NCBI GenBank assembly: GCA_036785705.1
Contig: JAWUZG010000029.1
Span: 17,065,501 to 17,129,500 of the forward strand
Reading direction: 5' to 3'
DNA: 64,000 nt
DNA from: Acanthornis magna
Lineage: Eukaryota; Chordata; Aves; Passeriformes; Acanthizidae
The notes beneath the pieces were generated by a model. The model had not been told where the DNA came from. It searched no databases and saw only the letters and a program-made list of their open reading frames with translations. The position numbers were made by a program, and so were the translations under genes. Numbering within the stretch: the stretch's first letter is position 1; each line of letters begins with the position of its first letter. Positions 24,601 to 35,487 of this stretch are shown here, piece by piece.

Positions 24601-25470
24601 GCCAGAGGCTACTCATTGTCTGCAGAATTGTGCAGCCACAGCTTTAATGGTGACTGATACCTGATTGTTAAAGTTTCACATCAAGTTAAATCTTTGTTAA
24701 CTGGAAGACCCTCTAAGTAGATGACCAGTGCTCTGTTATTACAGTATGAATCTTGTTTAATGGATCAGGAGGACTTAGAATTGAGAAACGATGAAAAGTT
24801 TAACCCACCCTCCTGTTTGAATGGCCCAGAGTGGGGCTGGGAAGAAACCCATGACTGCATTCAAGTGATAGATCTCCAGTCCCTGGGCGAGGGAAGATTT
24901 GCAAGACACTCCCTGGCCTGAGGGAGAAAATGTATTTATTGATGGGTCTTCAAGGGTGGAAGAAGGGAAATGATTTACAGGATATGCTAGCATTAGTGGA
25001 AGGGAATTAAAAGAAGGGGGAAAATGCTGCCCACATGGTCAGCTCAGACAGCAGAGCTGTATGCACTTGTGAGAGCCTGCGAACTGTATCGGGACAGGAT
25101 AGTGAATATTTTTACTGATTCTAAATATACATATGGAGTGATGTTGAGGAAATTATGGGAATAAAGAGGTTAATTAACCTGCAGGGGGAAAAACATTAGC
25201 TCGTGAGAGCTTAATTTCTCGCCTGTTAGAAGTGGTGAATTAACTACAAGAGGTGGCAATAATCCACGTTAGGGGCCACCAGGCAGGGTGCTCAGAGGAA
25301 GCAATAGGTAAGCCACTGGCTGATGAAGAGGCTTAGAAAGCTGCACTGTTGCCAGAAACCTCTAAGATTTTAACCTCAGAAACCTTTGCTCCCAGTAGCC
25401 CCACCACTGCCAGAGAAACTGTCTTTTCCACTAGAGGAGCTTAAGATAATTAAAAAGAGTGGAGCAGAAG
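24601..25470 (+). pseudogene. pol: Provirus P RT connection and RNase H remnant
   Basis: Short in-frame pieces match the gammaretroviral RT connection (NDEKFNPPSCLN near 24,790) and RNase H. The catalytic-type segments FIDGSS (Asp codon at 24,941), TAELYAL (Glu at 25,054) and FTDSKY (Asp at 25,117) are all still visible, but in-frame stops, such as TGA shortly after FIDGSSRVEEGK, break the frame. In the virus this domain degrades the RNA strand of the RNA-DNA hybrid. Everything upstream in pol is absent. Confidence 0.75.
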
Positions 25471-25479
25471 AGAGGATAA

Positions 25480-26546
25480 TTGGTTTACAAGGGATGGCAA
25501 GTAGTCAATACAAAAGCTCTGGCCTTACAAATATTAAAACAACTCCATGAAGGGAGTCATTGGGGCTCTCAAGGTTTGGCAGAAGCCTTCCTCAAAATAT
25601 ATGCTGCTGTGGGCCTTTTTAATCTGGCAAAACGTGCTATTGAGGGTTGTTTGATTTGTGCTAAAACCAATAACAGGGTTACAAAGAAAATTGTTAGGGG
25701 AGGGAGACCTTAGGCTGTATGTCCCTTCCAAAGATGCCAGATGGATTTTACTGAAATGCCTCGAGTAGTAAGGTTTAAATATTTTCCGATAATAGTATAT
25801 CAGCTAACAACAGGGTGGCTAGAAGCATTTCCGACTGTTTCAGCAACTACAGGATCAGTTATTAAGGTACTTTTGGAACAAATAATTCCAAGATACAGAA
25901 TTGTGGAAGCAATAGACTCAGATAGGGGAACTCACTTTACCGAAAAAATTCTTCAAGGGGTCATGGCTGCTTTAGGCATACAATGGAACTTCCATACCCC
26001 TTGGCACCCCCAGAGTTTGGGTCGGGTAGAAAGAATGTATGGAGAAATGAAGAAACACCTCTTGAAGCTGGTGATAGAAACTAAGATGCCATGGGTACGG
26101 CTTTTGCCACTGGCTTTAGCAAAAATAAGGGCCAGGCCTAGGGAAGATATTAAATTATCCCCCTTTGAATTAATGTTTGGAATTCCTTATCCTTGTAATT
26201 CTCAGCCTAGTGGGGCGGGGTAGAGATAAGTGATGTATATTTAAAACAATATGTGGCCAGGATACTGTCTCTTGGGAAATCTCTTCAACAGGAAGCTCAG
26301 CTAGCACAGACCCTGCCTTTGGACTTTGCTGTTCAAACCATCTAACCAGGAGATTGGGTCTTGGTTAAGGAGTGGAAAGAAACACCACTGGAGGCAAAGT
26401 GGCATGGACCTTTCCAGGTGTTACTGATCACAGAAACAGCTATCAAGACAGCTGAACACAGGTGGACCCGTCACACTCGGGTCAATGTCTCTAAGTCCTC
26501 AGAGATTTGGACATCTCAGCTGGAGGAGAAGGATGGGAAGCCATGA
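25480..26546 (+). pseudogene. pol: Provirus P integrase, inactivated
   Basis: Integrase inserts viral DNA into host DNA. The N-terminal zinc-binding part is visible (LHEGSHWG and GCLICAKTN, 25,540-25,670). The catalytic core follows at 25,741-26,223, with SDRGTHF and GRVERMYGE preserving the D-35-E spacing. The first catalytic Asp, expected just before QLTTGW, is Tyr (TAT in GTATATCAG at about 25,796). A C-terminal SH3-like piece (WHGPFQVLL, then RHTRV) lies at 26,400-26,480. Frameshifts separate the three parts and a TAG ends the core at 26,221. Confidence 0.85.
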
Positions 26547-27016
26547 CTGACACTCCTCAGGAGTGGAGCAGTAGCCAGTGTGTCGACATCAGGGGAAGCC
26601 CCACGTGCCTACCCACAGACTGTCTGCTGAAATAGTCTGTGTGGGCATCCCACCTTTCAGATCTCCAGTCAGCAGGGGGCTAATACTTGCTGTCTTTGTT
26701 TTATGTTAAGTGGTTTCAGTGCCTTCACTCGCCACAAGTGGTGTGGAAGATAATGTGAAAATTAGCTTAAGTGATTAGTTCACACCATTAGAATATTTTT
26801 CTTAATAATCTTACCTTTATATTGTCAGTTAGGTGTGGGCCAGAGGTGGTAGAATAACCCTTTTTACCCTAGGAGAAGAAGCAGCAAAGACCTTTAACCT
26901 CAGCAATTACTGGGTCTGTGAAGGACCAAGTAGATCTGAAGACTGGCCATGGGTGGCCAGCCCAGTGGAACCTAAATGGTGAGTCAGCACCTAAGTGAGG
27001 TACATAATGGAGCAGG

Positions 27017-27661
27017 TGTGATAAATGAATGAATGACAAATGCTGGCTTTCGCATATATGAATTTAACATTTAGAAGTGATGTGTACTGTATAAAAAAAA
27101 TAATGTTAAGATAAAATATAATTAAGTAGAAACAAGGTTAGGGTAAATTGTAACTTCGAGATAGTTGTAATATGCTAGAAAATGTAATAATAAATACATG
27201 GTAATAAATGTCTTTTAAGTTGGTAAAACACAGAGCCAGGGATCAAGACATCCTAAAGAAACAAAGAAGATAACTGCCGGCATCCCAGGAAGTCTGTTAT
27301 CTCGACTCACACCTCCCAAAAGGAACTGTCACCTACAAATTAAGTTGGAACTGAGGAAACATAGATGGGAGGATTTCAGCCTTCAGTTCTGAGACAATCC
27401 AGAGGGTCCGAGACTCCAAGACGGGCGCCTTCACTGGCAGAAGGGGGCAAGGATCGGAGGGGGGAGTTGAGTGAAGTGTAAATCACCTTCGAGGCTTAAT
27501 GAATATGTAACAGTTAAAGAAAGTACTTAAGTTCACTGTACAATGGATGGGTGTGCCTCTGGCAAAATTGCTAAGCACCCAGCGCTGTTTTGCCTTTGCT
27601 CTATTAATAAATACTCAATATTATACAGTTAAAATTTCGGCCCCTGAACTCATTTATTACA
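27017..27661 (+). mobile_element. Family C solo LTR in P env
   Basis: From TGTGATAAATGAATG to CTCATTTATTACA. A perfect 4-bp TSD CAGG stands at 27,013-27,016 and 27,662-27,665. The LTR is undisturbed and supplies the empty site for the L insertion at 15,363. Confidence 0.93.
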
Positions 27662-28262
27662 CAGGATTTTGGGATGAGGAAGGAAGTCCATGGTGACTTC
27701 ATCCTTCTGAAAGAGGCATTTATTGTCTAAATAGAACAGGGATGTATACATGAGAAAAAGTGTTTGTGACTGGATTTGTCTTTAGGTTCAGATTGTTGGG
27801 CCCCCAACTGCCCTCCTACAATTGTTCCAAGTATCAAGGCAGAAAGAATCAAACACATGTTAAGCTCACTAAAGGTAGCTGACCATGCATGATACCTTGC
27901 TTAGTGCAGCTCATTCAGCATGTGATCAAAGGGATGCCTGCTGATCCAGAAATGGCTACAAAAGGACAGAAAATCATGTCACTGCAAATAATCACAAAAC
28001 CAAAAAACACCCAGGAACAGAAAATTAAGTCAAGGATAACTAAAGTTTGTAAAGACAGTTATTGAGAAAATAAAAAGAGGAGGGTTTGAAAGGAATGAGA
28101 AGCGAGTGTTTTTACAAACAAACTGAGGCTGCTGGTAGATAAAGCCAGATACTGAGAGATAGAAGAAACGATGGGAAGGAGTTCCATAGGAATTCCACTG
28201 ATTGACTTACCCAAGACTGTGTTAAAACCCTGGATTTAACAGGGGAAAGAAAAGAGACACAC

Positions 28263-28282
28263 GGAAAAGAAGAAGGGGGGGA
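28263..28282 (+). promoter_or_regulatory. Polypurine tract of provirus P
   Basis: GGAAAAGAAGAAGGGGGGGA directly precedes the 3' LTR. It is the primer site for plus-strand synthesis in retroviruses. Confidence 0.85.
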
Positions 28283-28536
28283 TGTACATTAGAATGGGGT
28301 CTGTATTAGGCATCTTGGCAAGTCTGTACCTCTTGAGTGTCTGAGGAAATGGGGAAAGAGAGAGGGAACTGTGGCCAGGAAATTAGTGTAAAAAGAGGTT
28401 GCATCCTCTAGCAATTTGAGAAATCCCATGGGAAATGCCCATGACCTCTCCCTTTATTCATGAATAAAGTTACAGGACTCCTCTGCCTCCTTTATAGACA
28501 TAAACCTCTGGTGTTAGTGGATTAATTTTCCTGACA
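28283..28536 (+). mobile_element. Provirus P 3' LTR (254 bp)
   Basis: From TGTACATTAGAATGGGG to AATTTTCCTGACA. It has the same length as the 5' copy and the same polyadenylation signal. Confidence 0.88.
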
Positions 28537-28880
28537 GAATTTTATCTCTGAGTTCCAGAAAGTGGATATCCCATCCTTGAGAAATCAAACACTCTCAACT
28601 TCCTTTAATTGCTAATTCAGGGACCACATTACCACAAACCTGATTTAGTGCAGTACCTACAATGAAAAGGGTGTATATTTTTAGAATATAGTACATGTGC
28701 TTCTGTTTACAGAAGGGGCGGACAAGCCTTGACCCATCCTTATTTAAGTAAGTAGAAATGGAAGAGTTTACTTTACTATTCAGTCCCACCACCACTACCA
28801 CCATTGTTAGCATTTAGTAAAGATAGGTTTTAGTCTTGTCATAAGCAAAACCAGAGGGAGGTTGGGGAGGACTAAAGACT
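28537..28880. other. Spacer after provirus P
   Basis: Unique sequence. No feature recognised. Confidence 0.4.
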
Positions 28881-28885
28881 GTGGG

Positions 28886-30100
28886 TGTGTTGGTTTTGCT
28901 TGGTCCAGTTTTTGCTAGTGAGTAGGGTGGGGTACAAAGATGGCTCCTGTGTGTCCTGTGTGAAGGTTCTGGAAGTTTTCCACCATGTCCAGCAGAGCCA
29001 ATCTCTGATGGCTCTGAAGATGATGGACATGCTGCTGGCCAAACCTGGGCCAATAAAAAAGGTTAGTTACATCTCTGTGAAAACATATTTAAGAAGAAAT
29101 AACAACAATGTGAGCATGCACTTCTTTTCAGCCAGAGGAGAAGCAGGAGGTGAAAACAGGTGAGGGAAAACAACATGGAGGCACCAAGGTCAGTGGAGAA
29201 GGTGGGGGAGGAGGTGCTCCAGTTGCTGGAGGTGAAAACCCTCTGCCAGCTGTGGTGAAGACCATGGGGGAGTAGGGGGTCCCCCTGCAGCCCATGGAGT
29301 CCAGGGGGTGCAGAGATCCACCCACAGCCCGTGAGGAGGTGCCCCTGCCAGAGGAGCAGGTAGATGCCTGGAGGAAGCTGTGATCCAGTGGGAGTCCCAG
29401 TAGAGACTGAGAGTTGCAAAGGCCTTGCAAGAGAGAGAAAGGCAAGAACTCATGTTGCAGCAGGTTCGGGCAGGCTGCTGCTCATGAGATTGGACCCATG
29501 CCAAAGAATTCCACAGAGGACTGTCTCTCATGGGAGGGACCCCATGGATATGTAGAGCACACTTCTCCCTGGTGGACTGAGACTGACCAAAGGCAAACCC
29601 CCACACCCTGCCCCCACCCCGGAGCTGTTGGTTTGAAGGAAAAAGGGGGTTGAGCTGAGAAATGGTGTCTTAATAGGGAGACGGGTGAGTAGAGAAAGAG
29701 TGTTTGTAGCAGAAGAATTGTGGTGATGGACTGACTAAGAAAAAATGCCATACCCTGCCCCCGCCCCGAACTGTCGGTTGGAAGGAGGGAGGAGGGTAAA
29801 CAGAGAAATTGTGCCTTAGGAGGGGAGGGGGGTGAGTGAAGCCATGGTGTCTTAAGAGCTTATTTTTACCTCTGATTTATCCTCTGACTCTGTTAGGGTA
29901 ATGAATCACTTTGCAACTTTAAGTTTCCTGCCTGGTTTTGCCCTTTTTCTGTGCGTCCTCCCACCAGTGGCTTATCTCAACTCATGAGTCCAGTGTGTTT
30001 GTGTTAGTTTTTTTCTCTCCTCTGCACAGCTGCAGCAGGATAGAGCATAGAGAGCAGATGTCGTAGGTGCCTGGCATTTGGCCAGGGTCAAACCACAACA
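28886..30100 (-). mobile_element. Family B solo LTR
   Basis: Reverse complement of the 20,664 copy. On the plus strand it runs from TGTGTTGGTTTTGC to GTCAAACCACAACA. The 5-bp TSD GTGGG at 28,881-28,885 and 30,101-30,105 is perfect. It is shorter than the other two copies because of fewer internal repeat units. Confidence 0.95.
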
Positions 30101-30105
30101 GTGGG

Positions 30106-30882
30106 GAAAGAAGTAACAAAAAATGCATAGATGTGTAGTGATTTCAAATTAACTGTGTCTAAGACATAGATCAGTTCTAGAGGATTATGAGCTATCTTAG
30201 TTTAAGACAATTTTGGAGGTGGACACTCTAAAATTAGTTATTTCCCCTTATAGTTTTAACCATTCCCTTTCCACCAATAAGGTGAAACAAATATAAGTAG
30301 ATAAAAGTGAAAAAACATCAGTTTACTAAGAAGCTAAACAGCAACATGCAAAACATAACAGTAAATAGTCACTAGATACAAAATGGCTAAATCGCAGGAA
30401 CTCCCTTGTGTTGACAGGTGTTACAAAATTCACTCTGAAACAGTTTCTGATTGCAATATGCTGTTTCTCAAGTTGCTACTGTTGCAAGCCTAGAAACCCA
30501 CTGGAAACAACCGCCTCCGCAGGCCAGGGAAAAACAAAAGAATCAAAGCAGAACCTCTGCCTTGAGCAAAAGCCATAAGGCGAAAAAAGATCTGCTTGGG
30601 GAGCTCCAGCTTTTTTAAGAGACCCTGACAATCCCATGGCCCTTGCACTTCTGTTTCCAGTTCCAGTGCTGGCTCTTAAAGAGACAGTAGCAACTTGGGG
30701 CATGTGGAATACAGTAACATTTTGGGTTACCCAGAACATGACCACAAACAGAGGCAAAGGTATATTAGGAATATTAGCATCAAGCCTGCCATTAGCTTTC
30801 CAGGAAATGTACCAGTGTGAAGTCATTATTGAAATTATAGCCACTTATTTGGTGGGAGAGAAATTAATCAGGCAAGAAGGAC
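30106..30882. other. Spacer between B and M LTRs
   Basis: Holds frames of about 90-120 codons on both strands but nothing recognisable. It could be decayed retroviral sequence. Confidence 0.35.
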
Positions 30883-30888
30883 ATTCTC

Positions 30889-31456
30889 TGTTGTCGTCTA
30901 TATGAAGCCGCCTGGCTGCCCTTCACTGTCCTCGCCTGGGACACTAGCCGCCGGCCCACACAGGCTATTGCTGGGGTGTCACCAGCCGAAGTGGGGCTGT
31001 TCCTGGCAAGCAGACGAGCGAGATGCCGGTGAATAAGGAGGCGAGAAAAAGTTAAGGGTGCAGGAGGGGGTCTCCCTCATGGTCTCCATTTATTGCAGGG
31101 TCAGGGTGCTGGGTAGTCGAGAGGGAGGACGAAGGAGAATCCCGGGGCTGTCCCCGGGGCGGCCGGTTATAAAGGGGGAAGGGTAACCAATAGGAGAGGA
31201 GACGAGGGGAGGGAACGAGGGTCCGAGGTCCAGTCAGAACAAACAAAAGGGGGGGTACAATGAACAATAACCAATAACATAATAAATTTAACTGAAGCCT
31301 CTGGAAGAGGGGCTAGATCCAGAGCCCTGGGCACGCCTTTCTTACCAGTCCTGCGGTGGGTCTTAGACCCCTGAGTCCTGCCCCAGCAGGGGTCCTCCGT
31401 CTGCAGAGGTGGAACTAGCCCGGGAAATGGCAGCCACCAGGGATGGACCCTCCACA
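30889..31456 (-). mobile_element. Family M solo LTR
   Basis: On the minus strand it begins TGTGGAGGGTCCATCC. GTTATAAAGGGG (plus strand near 31,166) shows the promoter side and GCAATAAATGG (minus strand, near 31,088) the polyadenylation signal. The 6-bp TSD ATTCTC at 30,883-30,888 and 31,457-31,462 is perfect, which fits a class II integrase. Confidence 0.93.
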
Positions 31457-31462
31457 ATTCTC

Positions 31463-31875
31463 CTTATGGAAAATGGACATTTTCATTATTTTTACAGAAG
31501 AAAAATTATTTTGATTTCATGATGCTGCATCTGTGTTTGAACATCTGCAGAAAAAGATGCACAGAAGTTATTTGACATTCTTTCAAAGCTCCAGGAATTT
31601 TTTAGCATTGTTGCAGAGGGAACAGGACCAGCCCCTAAATTTTGCACATATTTTCCAGGTTCTATTTGTCAGCCTTCTGCTCTTCAAACACTTAGCTTTG
31701 CTGTGTTTGAAAGTTTTGTTTTTCCAGTATATGGCTGCCAAAAGGCTCCCATTAGCCTTAGCAGTATATGTTAACAGGCTATTTTTTTTATTATTCAGAT
31801 TATCTGGACATAACAGAAGTTATGTTTTTAGTAGAAAAATGACAGTCAGTTCTGGGCTGACAAAAATTAAGCCAG
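31463..31875. other. Spacer before K LTR
   Basis: One 121-codon frame (31,533-31,898) runs into the K LTR. It has no recognisable domain and is probably chance. Confidence 0.35.
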
Positions 31876-32465
31876 TGTTCTGGTTTTCTCTAGGATAGAA
31901 TTGATTTTCTTCTTAGTAGCTATTACAGTGCAGTGTTTTTAATTTAGTATGAGAATAATGTTGATAACTCACTGCTGTTTTAGTTGTTGCTCGGTAGTGC
32001 TTACCCTGAGCCAAGGACTTTTCAGTGTCTCATGCTCTGTCAGTAAGCAGGTGCACAAATAGCTGTGAGGGAGCACAGCCAGGACAGCTGACCCAGAATG
32101 GCCAAAGGGATATCCCACACCATAGAATGTCATGCTCACCATGTAAACTGGGGGGAGTTGGCCAGTATGGATTGATTGCTGCTTTGGGACTGATTTGGCA
32201 TCAGTCATCAGGTGATGAGCAACAGTATTGGGCATCACTTGGGGTGGGTTTTGGTTTTAGTTTCATTCCTCTTTTATTGTTATCTCCCTCTTCATTACAA
32301 CTAATACTAGTGGCAGTAGTAGTATATTTTACTTTATTTCAATTATTAAATCATTCTTCACTCAATCCACAAGTTTTACCTTTTTCTGATTTTTCTCCCC
32401 CATCCCTCTTGGACAGAGAGGAAAGAATGGCGGACCAATTGCATGGTACTTAGTTGTTGGCTGGG
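31876..32465 (+). mobile_element. Family K LTR, missing its last bases
   Basis: It begins TGTTCTGGTTTTCTCTAGG. It contains CAGGACAGCTGACCCAGAATG and a late T-rich R region (TTTATTTCAATTATTAAATC), which I recognise as a widespread avian LTR. It ends at TTAGTTGTTGGCTGGG, about 15 bp before the usual terminus, exactly where an L LTR starts. A second K terminus with the complete end is at 37,407-37,531. Confidence 0.75.
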
Positions 32466-33292
32466 TGTCTTAGGGTGATTTATGATGATGGTCCATTCCA
32501 TGTCCTCTGCTTTATGCCCAAAAACAGTTGCTGTATCTTTAAGGTGGGTCCAGGGGATGGGGGGAGCTTTGGGGTCTTTGGCAGGCTTTTTCACAGCCTT
32601 ACTCTCCAGGTGTCCAGGGTGCGAGGTGGTCTGGTTTTGCTTGGCTAGCTCAGTTTTTTTAGCCCAGGCAAGAAGTTTTTCCCATCCCTGGCCTTGGAGA
32701 AGCTACAGCAGCAATCCTTCAGCAACTTTTTTTGAGGTGGACTGGACAGCTTGTTAGTCCGAGACCAGAGAAACAGGACATGTGGGAGAGGGATCACTCA
32801 GGTTCAGCGGGAGAGGAGCCACTCTGTTTCAATCCCAAACCTCAGGAAAGCCAAGCCAGGTAGATAAAGCACACCAAGAATCTCCAGCCCACCTGCTTCA
32901 TCTGCTCTGGAGAGGAGATTGATTCCAGAGAGTCACCAGGTTTTCATCTGGTGCCCGAACTGCTGCGTGAAGCTCCTGTTTGGGTTGAGTTTTTTTCTCC
33001 CTGAGAGAGATACTGGCACCATCTTGTATTGCATGTTGAGAGACAGTATTTTCTCTAGCATTTTGGGGTTTTGTTCCAGTGTGTGTCTGACAGTTTAATA
33101 TCTAGTATTTATTTACTTTTTTTTCCTTTGCCTTGTGGACATTTTGTTTGTTAATAAACTCTTGGGCTTTTTTCTTCACTTTCATCCATTAGTATTCATT
33201 TCTTGTTGGTGGAAAGGGATTGTTGGAACCCTTTTAGAGGAGATGACTCATTCCGGAGTGTCCTCTCCTAAGTTTGTCCCTAAACTGAGACA
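32466..33292 (+). mobile_element. Family L 5' LTR of the 32-37 kb provirus
   Basis: From TGTCTTAGGGTGATT to CCTAAACTGAGACA, matching the solo LTR at 4,188. It has TTAATAAACTCTTGGGC as polyadenylation signal. It is followed by a primer-site-like TGGTGCCCAAC and the leader ORF, as in the L copy at 44,330. Confidence 0.85.
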
Positions 33293-33297
33293 GGATT

Positions 33298-33315
33298 TGG
33301 TGCCCAACTTAAGAG
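33298..33315 (+). promoter_or_regulatory. Primer-binding-site-like sequence
   Basis: TGGTGCCCAACTTAAGAG starts 5 nt after the LTR. The L copy at 44,943-44,960 has TCGGTGCCCAATGTAAGT in the same place. I do not assign the tRNA. Confidence 0.55.
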
Positions 33316-33399
33316 GCAAGAGAAAGTGGGGGAAAAAAAATTACATTCTGGTTTGAAACACTTTATATTGGGGTACAGCAGTCAGTGGTCATCATGCTG

Positions 33400-33897
33400 C
33401 TTGCTTCACTAGTGGCTCTCTGGCACCTAGGCATGTTTACTTATCTGTATATATGGGCAATTATGGCCCAGGCACACGTATTTCACATATCAGGGAGATG
33501 AATCAGGATTGTCATATTGATGTGCCCAGTGCTAATAATTTATGAAATGTTTACAGATGCGCTGAAAGTTGTCAGGAATATGCATTCTCTGCTCTTTTCC
33601 CATTCTGGTCTTGGTAGCCTTTTGGGGGGGTTTATTAATAAATGCACCCAGTCTGTTAGGAGAAAAATGGGGGATGATTTTTCCCAGTCTTTTATTTCCT
33701 TCTTCCCCTTGAGATCTGACATGTCACCTTTTGAGAATGTTCAGTTTCCCCTGGATATTAAAGATACCACCTTTTTTTTTATATATATCTGGTAGTTTTC
33801 TCTATATGGTCTGCAGCTTGACTAGAGTCAGGGCTGAGATTTCCAGAGAGGCTGTCCAAAGATCTGCCCCTGTGGTGGAAAATTCTGAGTAGTGTGG
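33400..33897 (+). pseudogene. Leader ORF, broken copy
   Basis: The best open part is 33,517-33,795 (92 codons). It contains HSGLGSLL, MGDDFSQSFISFFP and FENVQFPLDIKD, each matching the intact 202-codon ORF at 44,959-45,567 in the same order. It lies between primer site and gag. Stops or frameshifts flank it, including loss of the last hydrophobic segment after TTFFFIYIW. The function is unknown. Confidence 0.7.
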
Positions 33898-35270
33898 GAT
33901 GTGCAAGGACATAGGCCAAACCCTGAAGGAATTCTCTGCCCCAATAGCTTGGAATGCTTCTCCTGAACAAATTCAGAATCCAGCTGAGGTGGGGAAATAC
34001 CACCTCAAATACCACCTCAGTACCACCAAAATTGCAAGTACCAAGAAAATTGCAATGACAATTCTAATGAGAAGAAGCAGCTCATTGCAATGTGCTGGGC
34101 CCTGGCTAATGCTTATCACACACTGCAAGATAGTGTAGGGCAGCAGATACAGCCAGAGGGGCCAGAGGATGAATCAGCAGACACTCCAGTCACTCAGGCT
34201 GCAGCTAAACCAGACAGGGAGCCTAAGCCAATAGCAATTGCCCCTGTCCAGGGAAGGAAACACAAAACCAAATCCATTTGCCCAGTGGATGATGATGGGG
34301 AGCCAGGATCCTCACAGCCAGCAGAGGAATCTGAACCAGAAATCATTATTGAGTGTCTGTCCCTAGAAAGCCTTCACATTCTAAGAAAATATTTCACCTG
34401 ACAGCCTGACAAATCTATATTAGGTTGGTTGTTCCAAATCTGGGACACCACAGGTGACAGTATGATTTTGGATGGTACTGAGGTGAGGCGTTTGGAATCC
34501 CTTTCACATGATGCGGGTATCAATCGAGGGATGACAAGGAGGCCTGAAGCTCTCGGTCTCGGGACACAGCTCTTAAGAAGTATGAAGGAGAGATGCCTGT
34601 GCTGAGAGGATCTCCAGCTGCAGCAAAGCCTTTGGAAGACCATGGAGCAAGGAATTCAATGCTTGAAAGAACTGGCAGTGATGGAGATCATTTTCTCAGA
34701 CAACCAAACAATGAAGAGTGCATGGTAAAATGCACATCAGTGATATGGGTAAAACTTGCATGACTCGGGCCACAAGTGTACACCCCTGCAAAGATGAAGT
34801 GGAATGAGTGGGATGAGACAGTGGGTACTATGATAAAGAGGCTCCGGGCATATGAAGACACTGTGCACAGCCCAACACAAGCTGGAATCTTAGCTGTGGA
34901 CACAAGTCTGTAAGAATGTATGCAGAAAATGGAAGACAGGATTGAAGAGATTCATCAGAAACTCAGGAAGGAGTTTAAAGAGGACTTTTTCCAAATCTCA
35001 TCAGTACAGACCAGAGGCCCTGTTATCAGTAGCAGACATCCCCCAGCTAGGGAGAGAGGGTACACCCCACGAGCTGACCTGTGGTTCTTCCTGTGTGACC
35101 ATGGGGAAGATATGAAAAGGTGGGATGGAAAATCCACTTCTGTCCTGGCAGCACAGGTGTGTAAAATGAAGGAGGGCAATACTCACAGAGGGAGCTCCAC
35201 CAGAAGGAGTGTCGCTCCAGTTTCCCATAGCCAAGCTGCCACGTATAACTGAAGGGAGGATGACATGTCC
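33898..35270 (+). pseudogene. gag: ERV gag remnant
   Basis: Gag forms the virus core. Readable parts include a Pro/Glu/Asp-rich stretch (34,110-34,360), ESLHILRKYF (34,368-34,397), a central segment around WDTTGD, and near the end RGYTPRADLWFFLCDHGED (about 35,057-35,115) with RWDGKSTS. These match, by memory of the family, avian ERVL-type gag proteins. The frame is broken at several points, for example TGA at 34,399. No zinc finger was seen. Confidence 0.7.
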
Positions 35271-35389
35271 AATCCCCTTGAAGGGACTTCCAGAATGTAT
35301 GCCCAGGGAGGGAATGACAGCCAGGACTAGAGGGGCCTCATCTCTAGCCAGCTAGAGGCACAGGAGAATCGGGTCTTTTGGACAGCGTG

Positions 35390-35487
35390 GATCTGATGGC
35401 CTGGCACATCAGAACCACAAAAATAAGAGGTTTTGGTTGACACTGGTGCACAGTTCACTTTAATCCCATCGGGAGGTCTGGAGGCAT
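35390..35487 (+). pseudogene. pro: ERV protease, N-terminal part
   Basis: VLVDTGAQFTLIPSG (35,430-35,475) is the aspartic-protease active-site segment with the DTGA motif. It is cut at about 35,488 by a T LTR; the C-terminal part resumes at 37,114. Confidence 0.8.

Larger units (their letters stand above)
26547..28282 (+). pseudogene. env: Provirus P env remnant, split by C LTR
   Basis: This stretch follows integrase and precedes the polypurine tract, where env belongs. Short readable pieces such as FNLSNYWVCEGPSR (26,900-26,930) resemble a gammaretroviral surface-protein region that usually carries a CWxC motif; here the first Cys is Tyr. The C LTR at 27,017 interrupts it, and many stops follow on both sides. 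No functional envelope can be made from it. Confidence 0.65.
18708..28536 (+). mobile_element. Provirus P, gammaretrovirus-like, defective and nested
   Basis: It is bounded by 254-bp LTRs at 18,708-18,961 and 28,283-28,536. Order: LTR, primer site, long repeat-rich leader, RT connection and RNase H remnant, integrase, env remnant, polypurine tract, LTR. Gag, protease and most of RT are missing. Four LTRs were inserted later: A at 19,057, B at 20,664, Q at 23,512 and C at 27,017. The integrase core and the decayed tRNA-Pro primer site place it among gammaretrovirus-related (class I) ERVs. Confidence 0.85.

Noticed and set aside
31533..31898. 121-codon plus-strand frame
   Set aside because: Hydrophobic but without domain, and it runs into the K LTR; no second copy supports it.
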